This document shows positions 30,881 through 41,436 of a stretch of 64,000 nucleotides of DNA, in pieces; within the stretch, counting starts at the first letter, position 1; each line of letters starts with the position of its first letter. Source of the DNA: Liopterus haemorrhoidalis (lineage: Eukaryota > Arthropoda > Insecta > Coleoptera > Dytiscidae); assembly GCA_963971575.1 (NCBI GenBank), contig OZ020616.1:55721201-55785200 (forward strand), given 5' to 3'. Under the pieces are notes generated by a model. It saw only the letters and a program-made list of their open reading frames with translations, ran no database searches and was not told the DNA's origin. The position numbers and the translations under genes are program-made.

Positions 30881-31325
30881 AAAGCCGACCGCCAACATAT
30901 ATAAGGAAGATATTGTGATCATACCGCTTTTGACATTTCGAGATTTCGATGGATCTCCACGAATTGAGGTCCCTACATAACGTTTTGACTATTTTTAGCA
31001 TGATGTCTGTCGGTCTGTCTGTCCGTCCGTCTGTCTGTCCGTCTGTCTGTCCGTCTGTCCGTCAGTCTGTGTACACGTGCAGAACAAATTAGGCTAAAAG
31101 GATTTTTATGAAACTGCATATTTAAGCTTTTGACATCAATGACACGAGTTGATCAACTTTTGGTAAAAATCGGTTAACTAGAAATGGGAGTTTACTTGTG
31201 TCGATTTTCAGATTTTTGCGAATATTTAGCAACAGAAAAATATTTCGAAAAAAATTATTTAACAAAAGTTGCTATAGAAGCAATAACTAACAACATATTT
31301 CAGACATTTTTTGATAAAACGAAAA
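30881..31325 (+). mobile_element. Family B element, 5' part
   Basis: It starts at GCCGACCGCCAACATATATA and keeps 'GATCATACCGCTTTTGAC', 'CGTTTTGACTATTTTTAGCA' and a mixed GTCT/GTCC tract (31006-31070), then 'TTTTGACATCAATGACACGA' and the AAGTTGCTATAGAAGCAA block. After ACATTTTTTGATAAAACG at about 31325 it loses similarity. A matching 3' part lies at 32205-32470. Confidence 0.8.
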
Positions 31326-31329
31326 AATA

Positions 31330-32200
31330 TAATATAACATTTATTTAATTTTTTGAAATAGAGCCCCCCGTTAGGATTTTGTATAGATATATAAACTTTG
31401 TCTCTCATATAAGGAGCAGAAACTAATTCTATCTCCATGTATAAAATTTTATCAAAATTGGCCCATAAACATTAAAAATATTGTAATTTAAAAAAAATTG
31501 GACCCCATTTAGGCCTTTTTTGTACAGATACATGAATTTTGAACACTTACATACCAGGAGACTCTAATTCTAATATTCTGTGTCAAATCCCATCGAAATC
31601 GGTCCATAAATAAGCGAGTTATGGCCGTGCTCTATTTTCGGTCAAAACTGGAGCAAATTTTTTTACCAACTTGCGAATTTGATGTTTTTGACTATATACT
31701 CAGAAGCCTCATACACTCCTAATTCTAAAACTGTAAGTATTTTCAAAATCCGTTCATAAATAAGCGAGCTACAGTCATTTGAACTAGTTTCCATTAATCC
31801 GCTCTAATTATTTGGTCTAATTCAGTAATTAGTTCAGATATTTGGTTTAGTTTAGGTGTATTCCTGGGTTAGCAGCACTTGCCATACATTTCTGAATCAA
31901 ATCAAAATATAAATATACGTCATTAGGATTACAATGTAATTTATTGGAAAAACGTATGTTTTAATTGTAATTTATGCAGATAAAATTTGATCAAGGACTT
32001 TTTAATTAGGCCTTTTGATTGGCCCTAGGGACGTGTCGCCAACTGACGGTAAGAATCCGAAGATGGCTAGCTATTTTTGTCTAATGATGACATTTGATAT
32101 TTTTTAAGGAAATTAAATTGAAAATTTGTGCTGAAAAGTTGTAAAAAGGTAAGAAATATTTTAAAATTTAATTAGGATTTATTATTTATATTTCACAACA
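31330..32200. repeat. Region with a recurring AAATCGGTCCATAAATAAGC motif
   Basis: Variants of 'ATCGGTCCATAAATAAGCGA' occur near 31442, 31603 and 31752, about 150 bp apart, each before a G/T-rich stretch. This suggests three diverged tandem units between two halves of family B. The remainder to 32200 has no recognisable gene; an ATGGCTAGC near 32062 opens only a very short frame. Confidence 0.45.
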
Positions 32201-32204
32201 TAAA

Positions 32205-32470
32205 AATATTTTGAAAAAAATTATTTAGCAAAAGTTGCTTTAAAAGCAATAGCTAATAACTTTTATTTGAGACATTTTTTGATAAAACGAAAAAAAATTG
32301 AAAAAAGTATTTATTTTTTCATACTTATATGTAACATTTCCATAGTCATGATAAATAATATCACTGTTAGAAAATATTAGGCCAAATTATTTATACTCTG
32401 CTCCTAGAATGTATTTTCTACAAGTACTTTGTGATGGTGGTCGGTCCTGTGGTGGCAACAGCTGATTTTT
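32205..32470 (+). mobile_element. Family B element, 3' part
   Basis: It repeats the 'AAAAGTTGCTTTAAAAGCAA' block, TTTTATTTGAGACATTTTTT and GTACTTTGTGATGGTGGTCG followed by GTCCTGTGGTGGC, the 3' terminus of the family. It may be the distal half of the element broken at 31325, although 60-80 bp are present in both halves. Confidence 0.65.
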
Positions 32471-32852
32471 TTAATTATAATATTTAAATATAATTATAAT
32501 AGGAATATCGTCATGTTCCTACCTCCTTCATTTAATTAAAAATCAGACATATCTATATTAAAATGATGCGTAAATTTGCCGGTTAGTTGCAAAAGCTGAT
32601 ACATCCACTACAGTATGTGACCTCGATTAATATCTGTCTTTCCCATGATGTATGTTCTTCAATATTAAGATACAGGTTTTGACACGAAACGTGACCTTCA
32701 AGAACTGATTTTCCTTCTTAGACACTGTTACTTCCAGTTAAATCTTACTAGTTCTTAAAAGTTTTCAAAAGGTTTCAAAAACGCGACCCTGGGGTTGGAA
32801 CGTTTTTAGGGGTTTCGCAAATTTAATTAAATGATTTTATTCTGTTTTTTTA

Positions 32853-33410
32853 CCGACCGCCAACATATATAACAGAGGTATTGTGATCATACCGATTTTG
32901 ATATTTCGAGATTTCAATGGATCTCCACGAATTGAGGTCCGTACATAACGTTTTGACTATTTTTAGGATGATGTCTGTCGGTCTGTCTGTCTGCCTGTCT
33001 GTCTGTCGGTCTGTCTGTCGGCCGTGTACACGTGTAGAGCAAATTCGGCTAAAAGGATTTTTATGAAACTTCATATTTAAGCTTTTGACATCAATGGCAC
33101 GAGTTGATCAACTTTTGGTAAAAATCGGTTAACTATAAATGGGAGTTTACTCGTGTCGGTTTTAAGATTTATGCGAATATTTCACATCAGAGAAATATTT
33201 CGAAAAAATTTATTTAACTAAAGTTGCTATAAAAGCAATAACTAACAACTTTTATTTGAGATATTTTTAGACAAAGCAGCATAAATTAAATAAGTACTTT
33301 GTGATGGCAGTCGGTCCTGTGGTTGTCACAGCTTATTTTTTAAAGTAATGTATACGATATTTTCGGACAGAGGGAGTATGAATCAATCCATAATCTATTT
33401 TTAATGACTC
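32853..33410 (+). mobile_element. Family B element, most complete copy
   Basis: It starts with CCGACCGCCAACATATATAA (from 32853) and has GTCY repeats at about 32972-33021. The 3' TGGCAGTCGG (33305-33314) is the inverted counterpart of the first 10 bases. 'GACAGAGGGAGTATGAATCA' extends the similarity with the copy at 11695. No coding capacity is present. Confidence 0.8.
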
Positions 33411-34020
33411 TGCTTGGATACAATGGTGTTGGTAAATTTTGAAAATTGCATAACTTTAAATCTGACGGTGCTAGCAATTATTAATCATCAATTTCGTTAT
33501 CTTTAGGTCATATTTATTCCAAATCAGCTAATTTTACTTACTCAATCCTGAAGCCTTTTTACCTTGCGGTGTAAGGCTGTTAATTTTACTTATCGACAAA
33601 AAGTTTAAATTTGTTGAGTAGTGATTATTATTTACTTCTTACCTATCCATTTAAATATCACCTACAATTTAAATACGTACTTTGTACTATATTATTGAAT
33701 TTTATGTTTATAAATTACTATATTATTTTGATTTTATGTTTGTAATGATTGATCATAAATGTTTATAAAAGTAACAAATAAGTAAGATTCAAAACAGCAT
33801 AACGCTAATTATTAGATTCAATTTTTATTTATAATTTGCATTAAAAATTATTTTATTCCTACCTAACATAATTTAAATTCCATTATTTAAAAAGTAAAAT
33901 AGTACATTATAACTACATTTAAAAAATTTTAGTCAGCTATAAAATATCAATTTTGATCAAGACTAAGTTCAATAATAAACATCTAAATTATTATTTTAAA
34001 ACGTTTGACCTTAAAATTAA
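33411..34020. other. AT-rich, nothing recognised
   Basis: I see no coding frame or repeat structure, apart from two short TTTTATGTTTATAAA-like repeats near 33700-33745. Confidence 0.4.
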
Positions 34021-34591
34021 TAGACCGGGAGCTTATGACAGTTTTTGGTCTCCGATTTCATACAGCATGCCTTTTGGAGGAGAGAATATTTACCCTGTGT
34101 CAACAAAAAAGGGATGATACTAAACCCCTGCACGCTTTCCGGTCATAGGGAAAATTTCATTTCCACTTAAACACAAAATTTTTGTGCTTTTCTCTGATTT
34201 AATATTGCTTGCCCTTTTGTCAAAAGAAAGTTATAACAAATTTAAAGTCTTTTAAATATATGCATGCGATTCGGAGGGTCCCAAAGGGCTCAAACGGTCA
34301 TGTGATCTTGTAATAAAAAAATATGATTTTCCGCGTTTTCATACAGCATGCCTATAATTAAAAGACTTTAAATTTATTATAACTTTCTTTTGACAAAAGG
34401 GCAAGCAATATTAAATCAGAGAAAGACACAAAAATTTTGTGCAAATGGAAATGCAATTTTCCCTATGACCGGAAAGCGTGCAGGGGTTTAGTACCATCCC
34501 TTTTTTGTTGTCACAGGGTAAAAATATTCTCTCCTCCAAAAGGCATGCTGTATGAAATCGGAGACCAAAAATGTCATGAGCTCCCGGTCTA
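34021..34591. mobile_element. 571-bp foldback element
   Basis: Two inverted arms of about 247 bp (34021-34268 and 34345-34591) enclose a 76-bp loop. They start and end TAGACCGGGAGC/GCTCCCGGTCTA. They match through 'TCCGATTTCATACAGCATGC', 'TATTTACCCTGTG', 'TTTCCGGTCATAGGGAAAAT' and 'TTGCCCTTTTGTCAAAAGAA', with a few differences. TA at each edge may be the target duplication. The 68-codon frame in the right arm is incidental. Confidence 0.85.
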
Positions 34592-35296
34592 TAAAAAAAA
34601 ACAGCCTATTGTGGCTTTTTGCCTTGGGGTTCCAAATAAATAACATTTAGACTGTAGGGTTACGCATAAATAAGAAAATTGAAGACCACTGACCTAAAAC
34701 AAAACATAATTTTCCTGCACTTAATCTTGTCGATTATTACTTTTTTTTGGGTCTCCTGAAAAATTCTGTTTTTTGGACGTATCTGGTTTAACTTGAAGAC
34801 ACATTTCAGTTCGTATCAACATCTTATGACATAATTTAAAATGTTAAAATAAGTCCTATCGCAACTCTCTCTTGTTATCTCACAAGTACTGCAACATTTT
34901 TAAAATCTGTGTGAAAATTTATTATGGGAAATCCATTTATCATTGTTAATTGTTGCATAACAAGTATGCAACTTTAAGTATAATGGTTCATTATATTTTT
35001 CTCACTTACTATTTCAAAACTATGCGAAATATTGTATTTTTTATGACAATGTTATTTTTTAATTAGATTACAATTGTTTATTACAAAAATAAAACACGTA
35101 CATATTTACACTGATTTATTAATGACTATAATAAATAATGATTCCTTATATGGGAAAAACAATGATTATGACATTTTGGTAACTGCTGGAATACTATCGA
35201 ATACTAAATCAGTTAAAAGAATTTTTACTAGATTTTATACAATTTTTATAGAAGTAAAGCAAAATAAAAATTTGTATCAGCTATTTACCTATAGGA
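34592..35296. other. No gene recognised
   Basis: AT-rich DNA. The 124-codon frame at 35074-35448 runs into the hairpin element at 35297 and has no family signature. Confidence 0.4.
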
Positions 35297-35446
35297 GCTG
35301 GGTTCGGGAAACAAGCTCGGAGTGCCCCCGAGTCACTCTGTTTAACTCCAGAGCGTTCGAGAAAAGGCCTAAACGCGTTTCCTCGAGAGGTCTGGAGTTA
35401 AACAGAATGACTTGGAACACTCCGAGCTTGCTTTCCGAACCAAGCT
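35297..35446. mobile_element. GC-rich hairpin MITE
   Basis: The arms are inverted: AGCTGGGTTCGGGAAACAAG at 35297 against CTTTCCGAACCAAGCT at 35431-35446. They continue inward through CTCGGAGTG/CACTCCGAG and CTGTTTAACTCCAGA/TCTGGAGTTAAACAG. The loop is GCGTTCGAGAAAAGGCCTAA-like. Confidence 0.75.
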
Positions 35447-36043
35447 AGGGAAATAAATTTAACATCCCAACGCCACGGCGGGAAATTTTAACTTCGGTAG
35501 AGGATAATAAAAATTATTGTTATGCAGCTGTCAAACTAAAATTTAGAAATAAATATATTTTACAATATTTTATTAACATATTTTTCCGTTTTATCAACAA
35601 GTTTACTCAAATGCTTAAATAACATATAAAATAACAAAAATTTGGCTTTTATCGAAGTAAAAAATTGAGCGCTGTGGTGCTGGGACCTTAAATTTATCTC
35701 CGTATAGTTTATTCCAAAAGGTGGGCCAAAAGATACGTGGAAAAATGCATACAGAGCATAACAGCATAGGACTATCGTGGATGGAAACGTGGATGGAATT
35801 CTGCTAAAAATCGAAAAGATTGGAAGTAAAGTAAAAAACTTAGTAAAGACCCTTTGCGATGGAATCTATTATTTCCATCTAGTTTTTAATTTAATGTGTT
35901 GGTAACAGTTCAAAACCATTGAGTTGCAGTTAATGCTGGTGTAAAAGATACAGGACTGGCAACCCTGATCTCAAAACTATGCAGCAAAATCGCTGTAAGG
36001 CCTATGCTCCAAAAGGAGAAACAGGATAGATGTTGATTATGAT
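35447..36043 (+). other. No gene; weak LINE trace
   Basis: Near 35725-35830 the plus strand reads GWNSAKNRKDWK, which resembles the EDARNRKDWK stretch at LINE ORF2 C-termini, but it is isolated and short. No other signal is seen. Confidence 0.25.
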
Positions 36044-36215
36044 ACTATTCCAAACGTTTAAGCGGAACTAAACGCTATTTTCATTTTTTATTTTGTTGTC
36101 AGGAGCTCACTTTTTAATGACTTTAAGCTTTTGTTAAACAAATTGTCAAAATCCACATTCAATGGTTAAAAGTTGCTAGATTTCAAAATATAGTTCTGTT
36201 TAAACCAAAGAAACA
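36044..36215. mobile_element. Family M MITE
   Basis: The left end is ATTCCAAACGTTTAAGCGGA. The right end is AGTTCTGTTTAAACCAAAGA followed by AACAG, the complement of the alternative family end GTTTCTTTGGTTTAAGCGGA. The length is about 170 bp. Confidence 0.65.
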
Positions 36216-36917
36216 GACTTTAATTTTAATAATTTGATTATAGATGGGAAATGGTTGAAGAGAAGAATGATATAATGAAAAGAAAATATAGTAAAATGAA
36301 AGAAAATGATAGGGGTGTTCAAATTTTAGTTTCTCAAAACGGAATCTCAAAACCACTATTTTAATGAAAAATGTTGGCACTAACAATTTAAAACTAATTT
36401 TCGTCCGCGAATTGGGATTTTATATATATTTAAAATTAGGTTGTCTTTGAATCTGGTTGTTTTGGTTTTGCGATATTCGTCAAGCTAATATTTGTTGTAT
36501 TTTTACAACAAATGTTTCTCAGGGAGGAAACATTTGTCTTGAAATTGAATCAAAATTATGCCAAAAGCCGGCCGCAAAAAAAAAGATTCGGAGCATCCCT
36601 AAAAAAAATTTTATTTCTGATCTCCAATCAAGAAAAAAAAAAAAAAAATGGGTGCAAGTCTAGGGAATAGGGCGAACAATTAGATGGAAAAACAAATAAA
36701 ATCCAATGATAAATATATAAAGAAAAACTAAGTAAATTAAAAAATCTTTTTTTTTTATATTTTAATTTTGATTTTTTTTTTTTATCAAATCACTCCGTTA
36801 TCGATATTTTTATTTATTTAATATTTTTTGGGACATTTTTATAGACATTTCTTTTGTATTTTAAAAATCTGTTGACCGTACAAAAGAAATTGAATGATAC
36901 AAATTTTTGAAAAAATA
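36216..36917. other. No gene recognised; poly-A/T tracts
   Basis: It contains poly(A) near 36630-36648 and T-rich runs near 36750-36785. No coding or terminal-repeat signal is present. Confidence 0.4.
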
Positions 36918-37715
36918 TAGGCGGTTTCTTTGCATTAAGCGGAACTAGATAATTCAAATCTAGTAACTTTAACCGATTAATTGAAGCTTTTGATCATTTT
37001 GTTTCGGAAAAGCCAACTTCAATATATAAAAAATTAGCTAGTGACACCTTAAGAAAATTTAAATTCTATTTGGTTCGGCTTAAAGGTTTGGAATAACTGG
37101 TTACCAATAGCTATAGGCTATTCCAAACATTTAGGCGGAACTAGATTTTCAAATCTAGTAACTTTAACCGATTAATTGAAGCTTTTGATCATTTTGTTTC
37201 GGAAAAGCCAACTTCAATATATAAAAAATTAGCTAGTGACAACTTGAGAAAATTTAAATTCTATTTGGTTCGGCTTAAAGGTTTGGAATAACTGGTTACC
37301 AATAGCTATAGGCTATTCCAAACATTTAGGCGGAACTAGATTTTGAAATCTACTAATTTTTATCTATTAAACCGGATTTTTGGTCGTTTTGTTTAAGCTT
37401 TGTAAATCATACTCATATTGCAAATTCTAGATTAAATTTAATGTCATTATAAAATCTCATTTTCATTACATTTTAATTTTTTGTGTCATTATTAATAAAA
37501 ATTTCCCATTTATTTATTTTTTTTGTATTCAAAATATGTAGAAAATTATTATTTTTTAGAAAAAGGTCATTCGTTTCCATGGTTTCACTGTTGGAATTTA
37601 AAATTTTAACATCCAACATAAAAAAGTGAAATAACCCAAGCAAGGTCCCTTCTCGTGACAACTCAAAAGAACGAAATTCCCATTTAGTTCCGCCTAAACA
37701 TTTGGAATAGCCTAT
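36918..37715. repeat. Tandem cluster of family M MITEs
   Basis: The GCGGAACTAGAT end recurs with its GG at 36941, 37137 and 37332, a period of 195-196 bp. The first two units are nearly identical, including 'GCTTTTGATCATTTTGTTTC' and 'GGTTTGGAATAACTGGTTAC' followed by CAATAGCTATAGGC. The third is longer and ends TTAGTTCCGCCTAAACATTT, GGAATAGCC at 37680-37710. Tandem arrangement of MITEs sharing junctions suggests unequal exchange rather than independent insertions. Confidence 0.8.
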
Positions 37716-37760
37716 ATTATAAAATAATTTGATAAAAGCTAATAGGATTGAATGAAACAG

Positions 37761-37766
37761 TTTATT
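37761..37766 (-). promoter_or_regulatory. Candidate poly(A) signal of the cuticle gene
   Basis: TTTATT on plus (AATAAA on minus), about 290 nt beyond the stop codon at 38054. Confidence 0.4.
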
Positions 37767-38053
37767 ACCAGTAGGAATGAGCTAAGAAACAATTCTGATA
37801 AGTAAATAGATTAAATAGCTGATAGTTAGCTGAGAGCAATCTTCAGCCAGAAACTTGATTGGCGATAATAGCCTCAGATGCTATACAAATTAGTTTTAAG
37901 ATTTACTTCTATGAAGTCAAAGATTTGTTAAAAGATGTAATTTTTTTTTTGTCCAGCAAGTTATTTGCAATTTTGTTTTCTAATTTATAAACTGATTTAG
38001 TATTTTATCATAAAATTAAAAAATTACCTCACTAATCTAGTAATACTTTTGTT

Positions 38054-40138
38054 TTAATAATAATCCATCTCGTCCTGTTCATCATGGTATCTCTTGCTTC
38101 TTATATTTCTCTTCTCTTGTTCTTCCTGTTCTTCACCCAAAATCTGTACATTTCTAACCGCTTCCTTTCTATGAGGTGGATTAGCAGTTGTCATCAACTC
38201 TTGTTCTGAAGGAGGAACAGGTAAATTTGGATTAATAGCCAATTGCAACATTTTTAAGAGTAACATTTCTCTAACATCAGGTGGAAGATAGTTCTCTTCT
38301 TCCTTTTGATGCATTCCAGGATCTAAAAGACGAGCAACACGTCTTCCATGACGGTAGATTGGTTCGTAGTTTTCGTAAGGATCAATTGCTTGATGATATT
38401 GCTGTGATTCCATTCGATTTTGCATCATTTGTGGAACAAAGTATCTATTACGTGGAATAAATTGAACAGGTCCACTATTTTGACGATTATTTTGTCTCAC
38501 ATAAATAGAAACAGGAGTTGGTTGTGCCCTGTATCTATCGTAATATGGATCTTGCATCGCCCGTAAATTTTCCAACCTACTAATTTCTCTCAAATGGTTT
38601 TGTCTTATTATCAAACGATTTAATAATTTTTGGAAATCAAGAGTGGATACTGGTGGTTTAATATTATCAATATCCTCTTGTAAATCAGTGTTTACAGGGA
38701 CAGGATAAGGGCGAATGTAATCATTCATCAACTCCATCCTTTGTAATTCTTCTGGATGTCTTCTTATGGGAACTGGAATAATTGGAACTTGTGTTACTCT
38801 AGGTTGGGGATGGTGTAGGTACCCTTGTTCTTCTCTTAAGTATTGTTCTTGGGGTACAAATTGTTGGTATTGTTCTGGATGATGTCCATCGTAGTATCTG
38901 TTTTGTACTGGTATTAAGTAAGCGCCTCTTGGTAACTGTCGGCCACGGAAGAAGTGATCTTCTGGTGGTATTTGAGGTATTTGGACTATAGGGATTGGAG
39001 TTGGGGTCACGTAATTAGTTTCTGCGATGTTTGAAGAATCTGTGGTACTTTCTGGGGCGTATTGTTCGTTAATTCTTGGTCCACGGATGGAGTTCTTTTG
39101 AAATGCAACAGGGTATTTCGCGGGGGATATTATTCCTTTTGAAGTTGTTGTTGATGGTGGTCTTGGACGGATGGTGGTTGTAAATAATGGACGAGGGGTT
39201 CCTGTTGTTAATGATCCACTGTGAACGTCTGTGGCATCGTTTCCAGTTGATTGATGGAGGTTTAATATATGTTGTCTTGCGTCATAGTCTGACACTTTTT
39301 CTTGATTTAACTGTCTACGGAGTAAATTACCTCTGACATTGTCCTCAGGTTCTGTGTCTTCACTAATAGGTTTTATGGTAGGGTTTATCTGTTCATCTAA
39401 AAGTGGATTCCGTGTTACAATTAGTCTGCGCAAGTAACTGTCATTTGGACGAGGTGTTACGGTCTCTGGATTTGTTGGTCTGATAAGTTGCCCTTCCGTA
39501 TATCTCTGTACATCTACTTGTGGTGAAAGAGTTGAGCGAATAAAATGTCCATTTTGATAAACAGTACGTTGATGTGGTGATAAAACACGAGGTGTTTCAG
39601 TTGTTGTTCTTGATGAACTAATTTCATAATCTGTTGATTTCACCGCGTGTTTATAAACCGGTCTTTCTGTAGTAGTTGTTTGATTTTGATTTGAATTTAT
39701 CCTTCTACGTGGTATTGTTTGGATAACAGTACTTGATGGACTTGGGGTTATATTTGGAAAAATTATAGTTGGTCTTCTAGTTGTTGGATTTGTTCTATTA
39801 TTCCTCGTAATTGACTGTACAACTGACTTATCTGAATTCGATTCTGATCCATTACTCGAACTGTAGGACACTCGTTTTATCTCTCCATCATGATCTACAA
39901 AACCAAAAGTCCCTTTAACGTTCCCTAAAACGTCTCTGCTTTCTATTTTGAAAGTACCATCTTCTGCTTCATAACCAAATGTATAAGAACCATCGGCGTT
40001 TACTCTTTTTATTTGTTTTATTATTTCTACTTTACCAGGGTCTTTACTCTCGGATTCTACTAGATCATCTTTGTGTTCTTCTTCTTCTATTTCTTCGGAA
40101 AAGACTTGAGAAGATACTAGAAATAACAGCCAAAGTAT
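38054..40138 (-). CDS. Long RR-type cuticular protein, N-terminal exon missing
   Basis: This structural protein of the chitinous cuticle is secreted and expected to bind chitin through a Rebers-Riddiford domain. The exon begins after a good acceptor (CTTCTTTCAG, minus strand) at 40138. It opens with the hydrophobic part of a signal peptide (ILWLLFLVSSQVFS), an acidic linker, then the RR domain: ADGSYTFGYEAEDGTFKIES, RDVLGNVKGTFGFVDHDGEI, KRVSYSS (about residues 50-95). The remaining 600 residues are low-complexity and contain no second domain. They hold Thr/Pro-rich segments (TTRRP, TTTTERP, PTPIPIVQIPQIPPEDHF), Gln/Tyr-rich stretches (EQYQQF, QEQYLREEQ) and a basic-acidic end (EEQEEQEKRNIRSKRYHDEQ). 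The frame is 694 codons plus stop, far longer than typical RR proteins of 100-250 residues. Insect cuticle genes usually split the signal peptide with an intron, which fits the missing start. The GTG at 39871 is internal and not a start. Confidence 0.88.
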   Translation of the reverse strand: MLWLLFLVSSQVFSEEIEEEEHKDDLVESESKDPGKVEIIKQIKRVNADGSYTFGYEAEDGTFKIESRDVLGNVKGTFGFVDHDGEIKRVSYSSSNGSESNSDKSVVQSITRNNRTNPTTRRPTIIFPNITPSPSSTVIQTIPRRRINSNQNQTTTTERPVYKHAVKSTDYEISSSRTTTETPRVLSPHQRTVYQNGHFIRSTLSPQVDVQRYTEGQLIRPTNPETVTPRPNDSYLRRLIVTRNPLLDEQINPTIKPISEDTEPEDNVRGNLLRRQLNQEKVSDYDARQHILNLHQSTGNDATDVHSGSLTTGTPRPLFTTTIRPRPPSTTTSKGIISPAKYPVAFQKNSIRGPRINEQYAPESTTDSSNIAETNYVTPTPIPIVQIPQIPPEDHFFRGRQLPRGAYLIPVQNRYYDGHHPEQYQQFVPQEQYLREEQGYLHHPQPRVTQVPIIPVPIRRHPEELQRMELMNDYIRPYPVPVNTDLQEDIDNIKPPVSTLDFQKLLNRLIIRQNHLREISRLENLRAMQDPYYDRYRAQPTPVSIYVRQNNRQNSGPVQFIPRNRYFVPQMMQNRMESQQYHQAIDPYENYEPIYRHGRRVARLLDPGMHQKEEENYLPPDVREMLLLKMLQLAINPNLPVPPSEQELMTTANPPHRKEAVRNVQILGEEQEEQEKRNIRSKRYHDEQDEMDYY

Positions 40139-41062
40139 CTGAAAGAAGAAAAAATATATATAAATATGTATAAGTATTTTTTACAATTTTTTTCTTAATA
40201 ATTCATTTTACTAACAGTTTAAATTCTTTGCTAATAGCTAAAAGAATTATGAACAAGGCTTTAGTTAGGTTATACTGTGGTCTATGACGTATACCTTCTG
40301 CTTTGTTTGGAATGAGTAGTGTCTACCCTATGCTAATTTAAATTTTAATCTATTAAACGTTATTCTGGTTTTTATATGTATACAGTAAATACTCTGCTGA
40401 TTTTGTCTACAGCACTGGTTATGAGTCACTATTTATTGCCTATTTTTTTGAAATATTTATATTTTACGACAAAATTTTAATTTATAATTGACAGAGGAGT
40501 CCATGTAATCTCGGTGAAACATGATAAACATAAAATTAATAAATAAATAAAGCACTCGGTAAGTTTCACAAATATAAGTTTAATGTACTCTATACGTATT
40601 TCGGCAGTGACGCCATCTACAGGAATTTAAATTACAAACTAAACTTATTTTTAACAAATACATTCAGTGGGAACAAATATTAATGGTAGAGAATACAAAT
40701 GTAAACAAATTAGCAGATAAGGGATTTTTTTTTACCGTTTTATTAGGGGTGAGTTATAAACATTAATCTGGTCATTCATTAAGAGAATTCCAGAGAAAAT
40801 TTTAATTAACCAACTGATCCAGAGATATGATTAATATTTATCGTCGAGCTTTGGTATGTTGTAAGGAAAAAAGTGTAGTAGTCAATAATAACGGATTGTC
40901 CCGAGCGTAGCCTGGCGTGGCAGCTAGTATGATTATATAAAGTTGGTACTTGATGATCTAGTTTTGAAATTAACTTGACTTAAAGACCAATTGAAGGACA
41001 CCAATTGGAAATAGAACATTTAAACTTGTTTATTAAAAAAAAAAACATATAACTAACTCAAT
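40139..41062. other. Upstream/first-intron region of the cuticle gene
   Basis: No second exon with coding character was found. One candidate for a minimal first exon is the minus-strand ATG at 41266-41264 directly followed by GTAACG, beyond the SINE. It would give M joined in phase to ILWLLF. It is unproven. The rest is AT-rich. Confidence 0.3.
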
Positions 41063-41215
41063 AAAGCCGACCGGCGTAGCGTAGTGGTAACACATGTGCT
41101 CTGCGTTTCTAAGGTCTCGGGTTCAAATCCCGTTCAGGCATAGAATTTTCATAAATATAAGAAATGTCCTGGCTAATTGCCAAAGCAGCAAAGACCACAA
41201 ATATAAAAAAAAATA
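41063..41215 (+). mobile_element. tRNA-derived SINE, copy 1
   Basis: The head AGCCGACCGGCGTAGCGTAG followed by TGGTAAC has an A box. GGGTTCAAATCC (41119-41130) is a good B box. A unique body follows (ATAAGAAATGTCCTGGCTAA, TTGCCAAAGCAGCAAAGACC) with an A-rich tail of AAATAA units (to about 41230). The minus-strand copy at 63850-63987 matches throughout. Confidence 0.8.
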
Positions 41216-41436
41216 AATAAAAAAAAAAACAATAAAATTTGCATAGCAGACGATTCACGTTACCATGAAACTAATTGTTATAACAATTTGTAAATTCCAT
41301 GCGTGGTCTGTTAAAATTTTGTAACTGTACCATCAATTTTAATATAAGTGCAAGCTGATTCCTTTTTTAAAGTTTATAAAAAATTAGCGAAAAATAAAAG
41401 TACTAAATTAAATTTCAGTAAATTTGAACATTTTTA

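Noticed and set aside
34437..34643. 68-codon frame
   Set aside because: It lies in the right arm of the foldback element and has no mirrored counterpart or family signature.
39979..40173. Plus-strand frame over the cuticle gene
   Set aside because: It is the antisense shadow of the signal-peptide and RR-coding exon.
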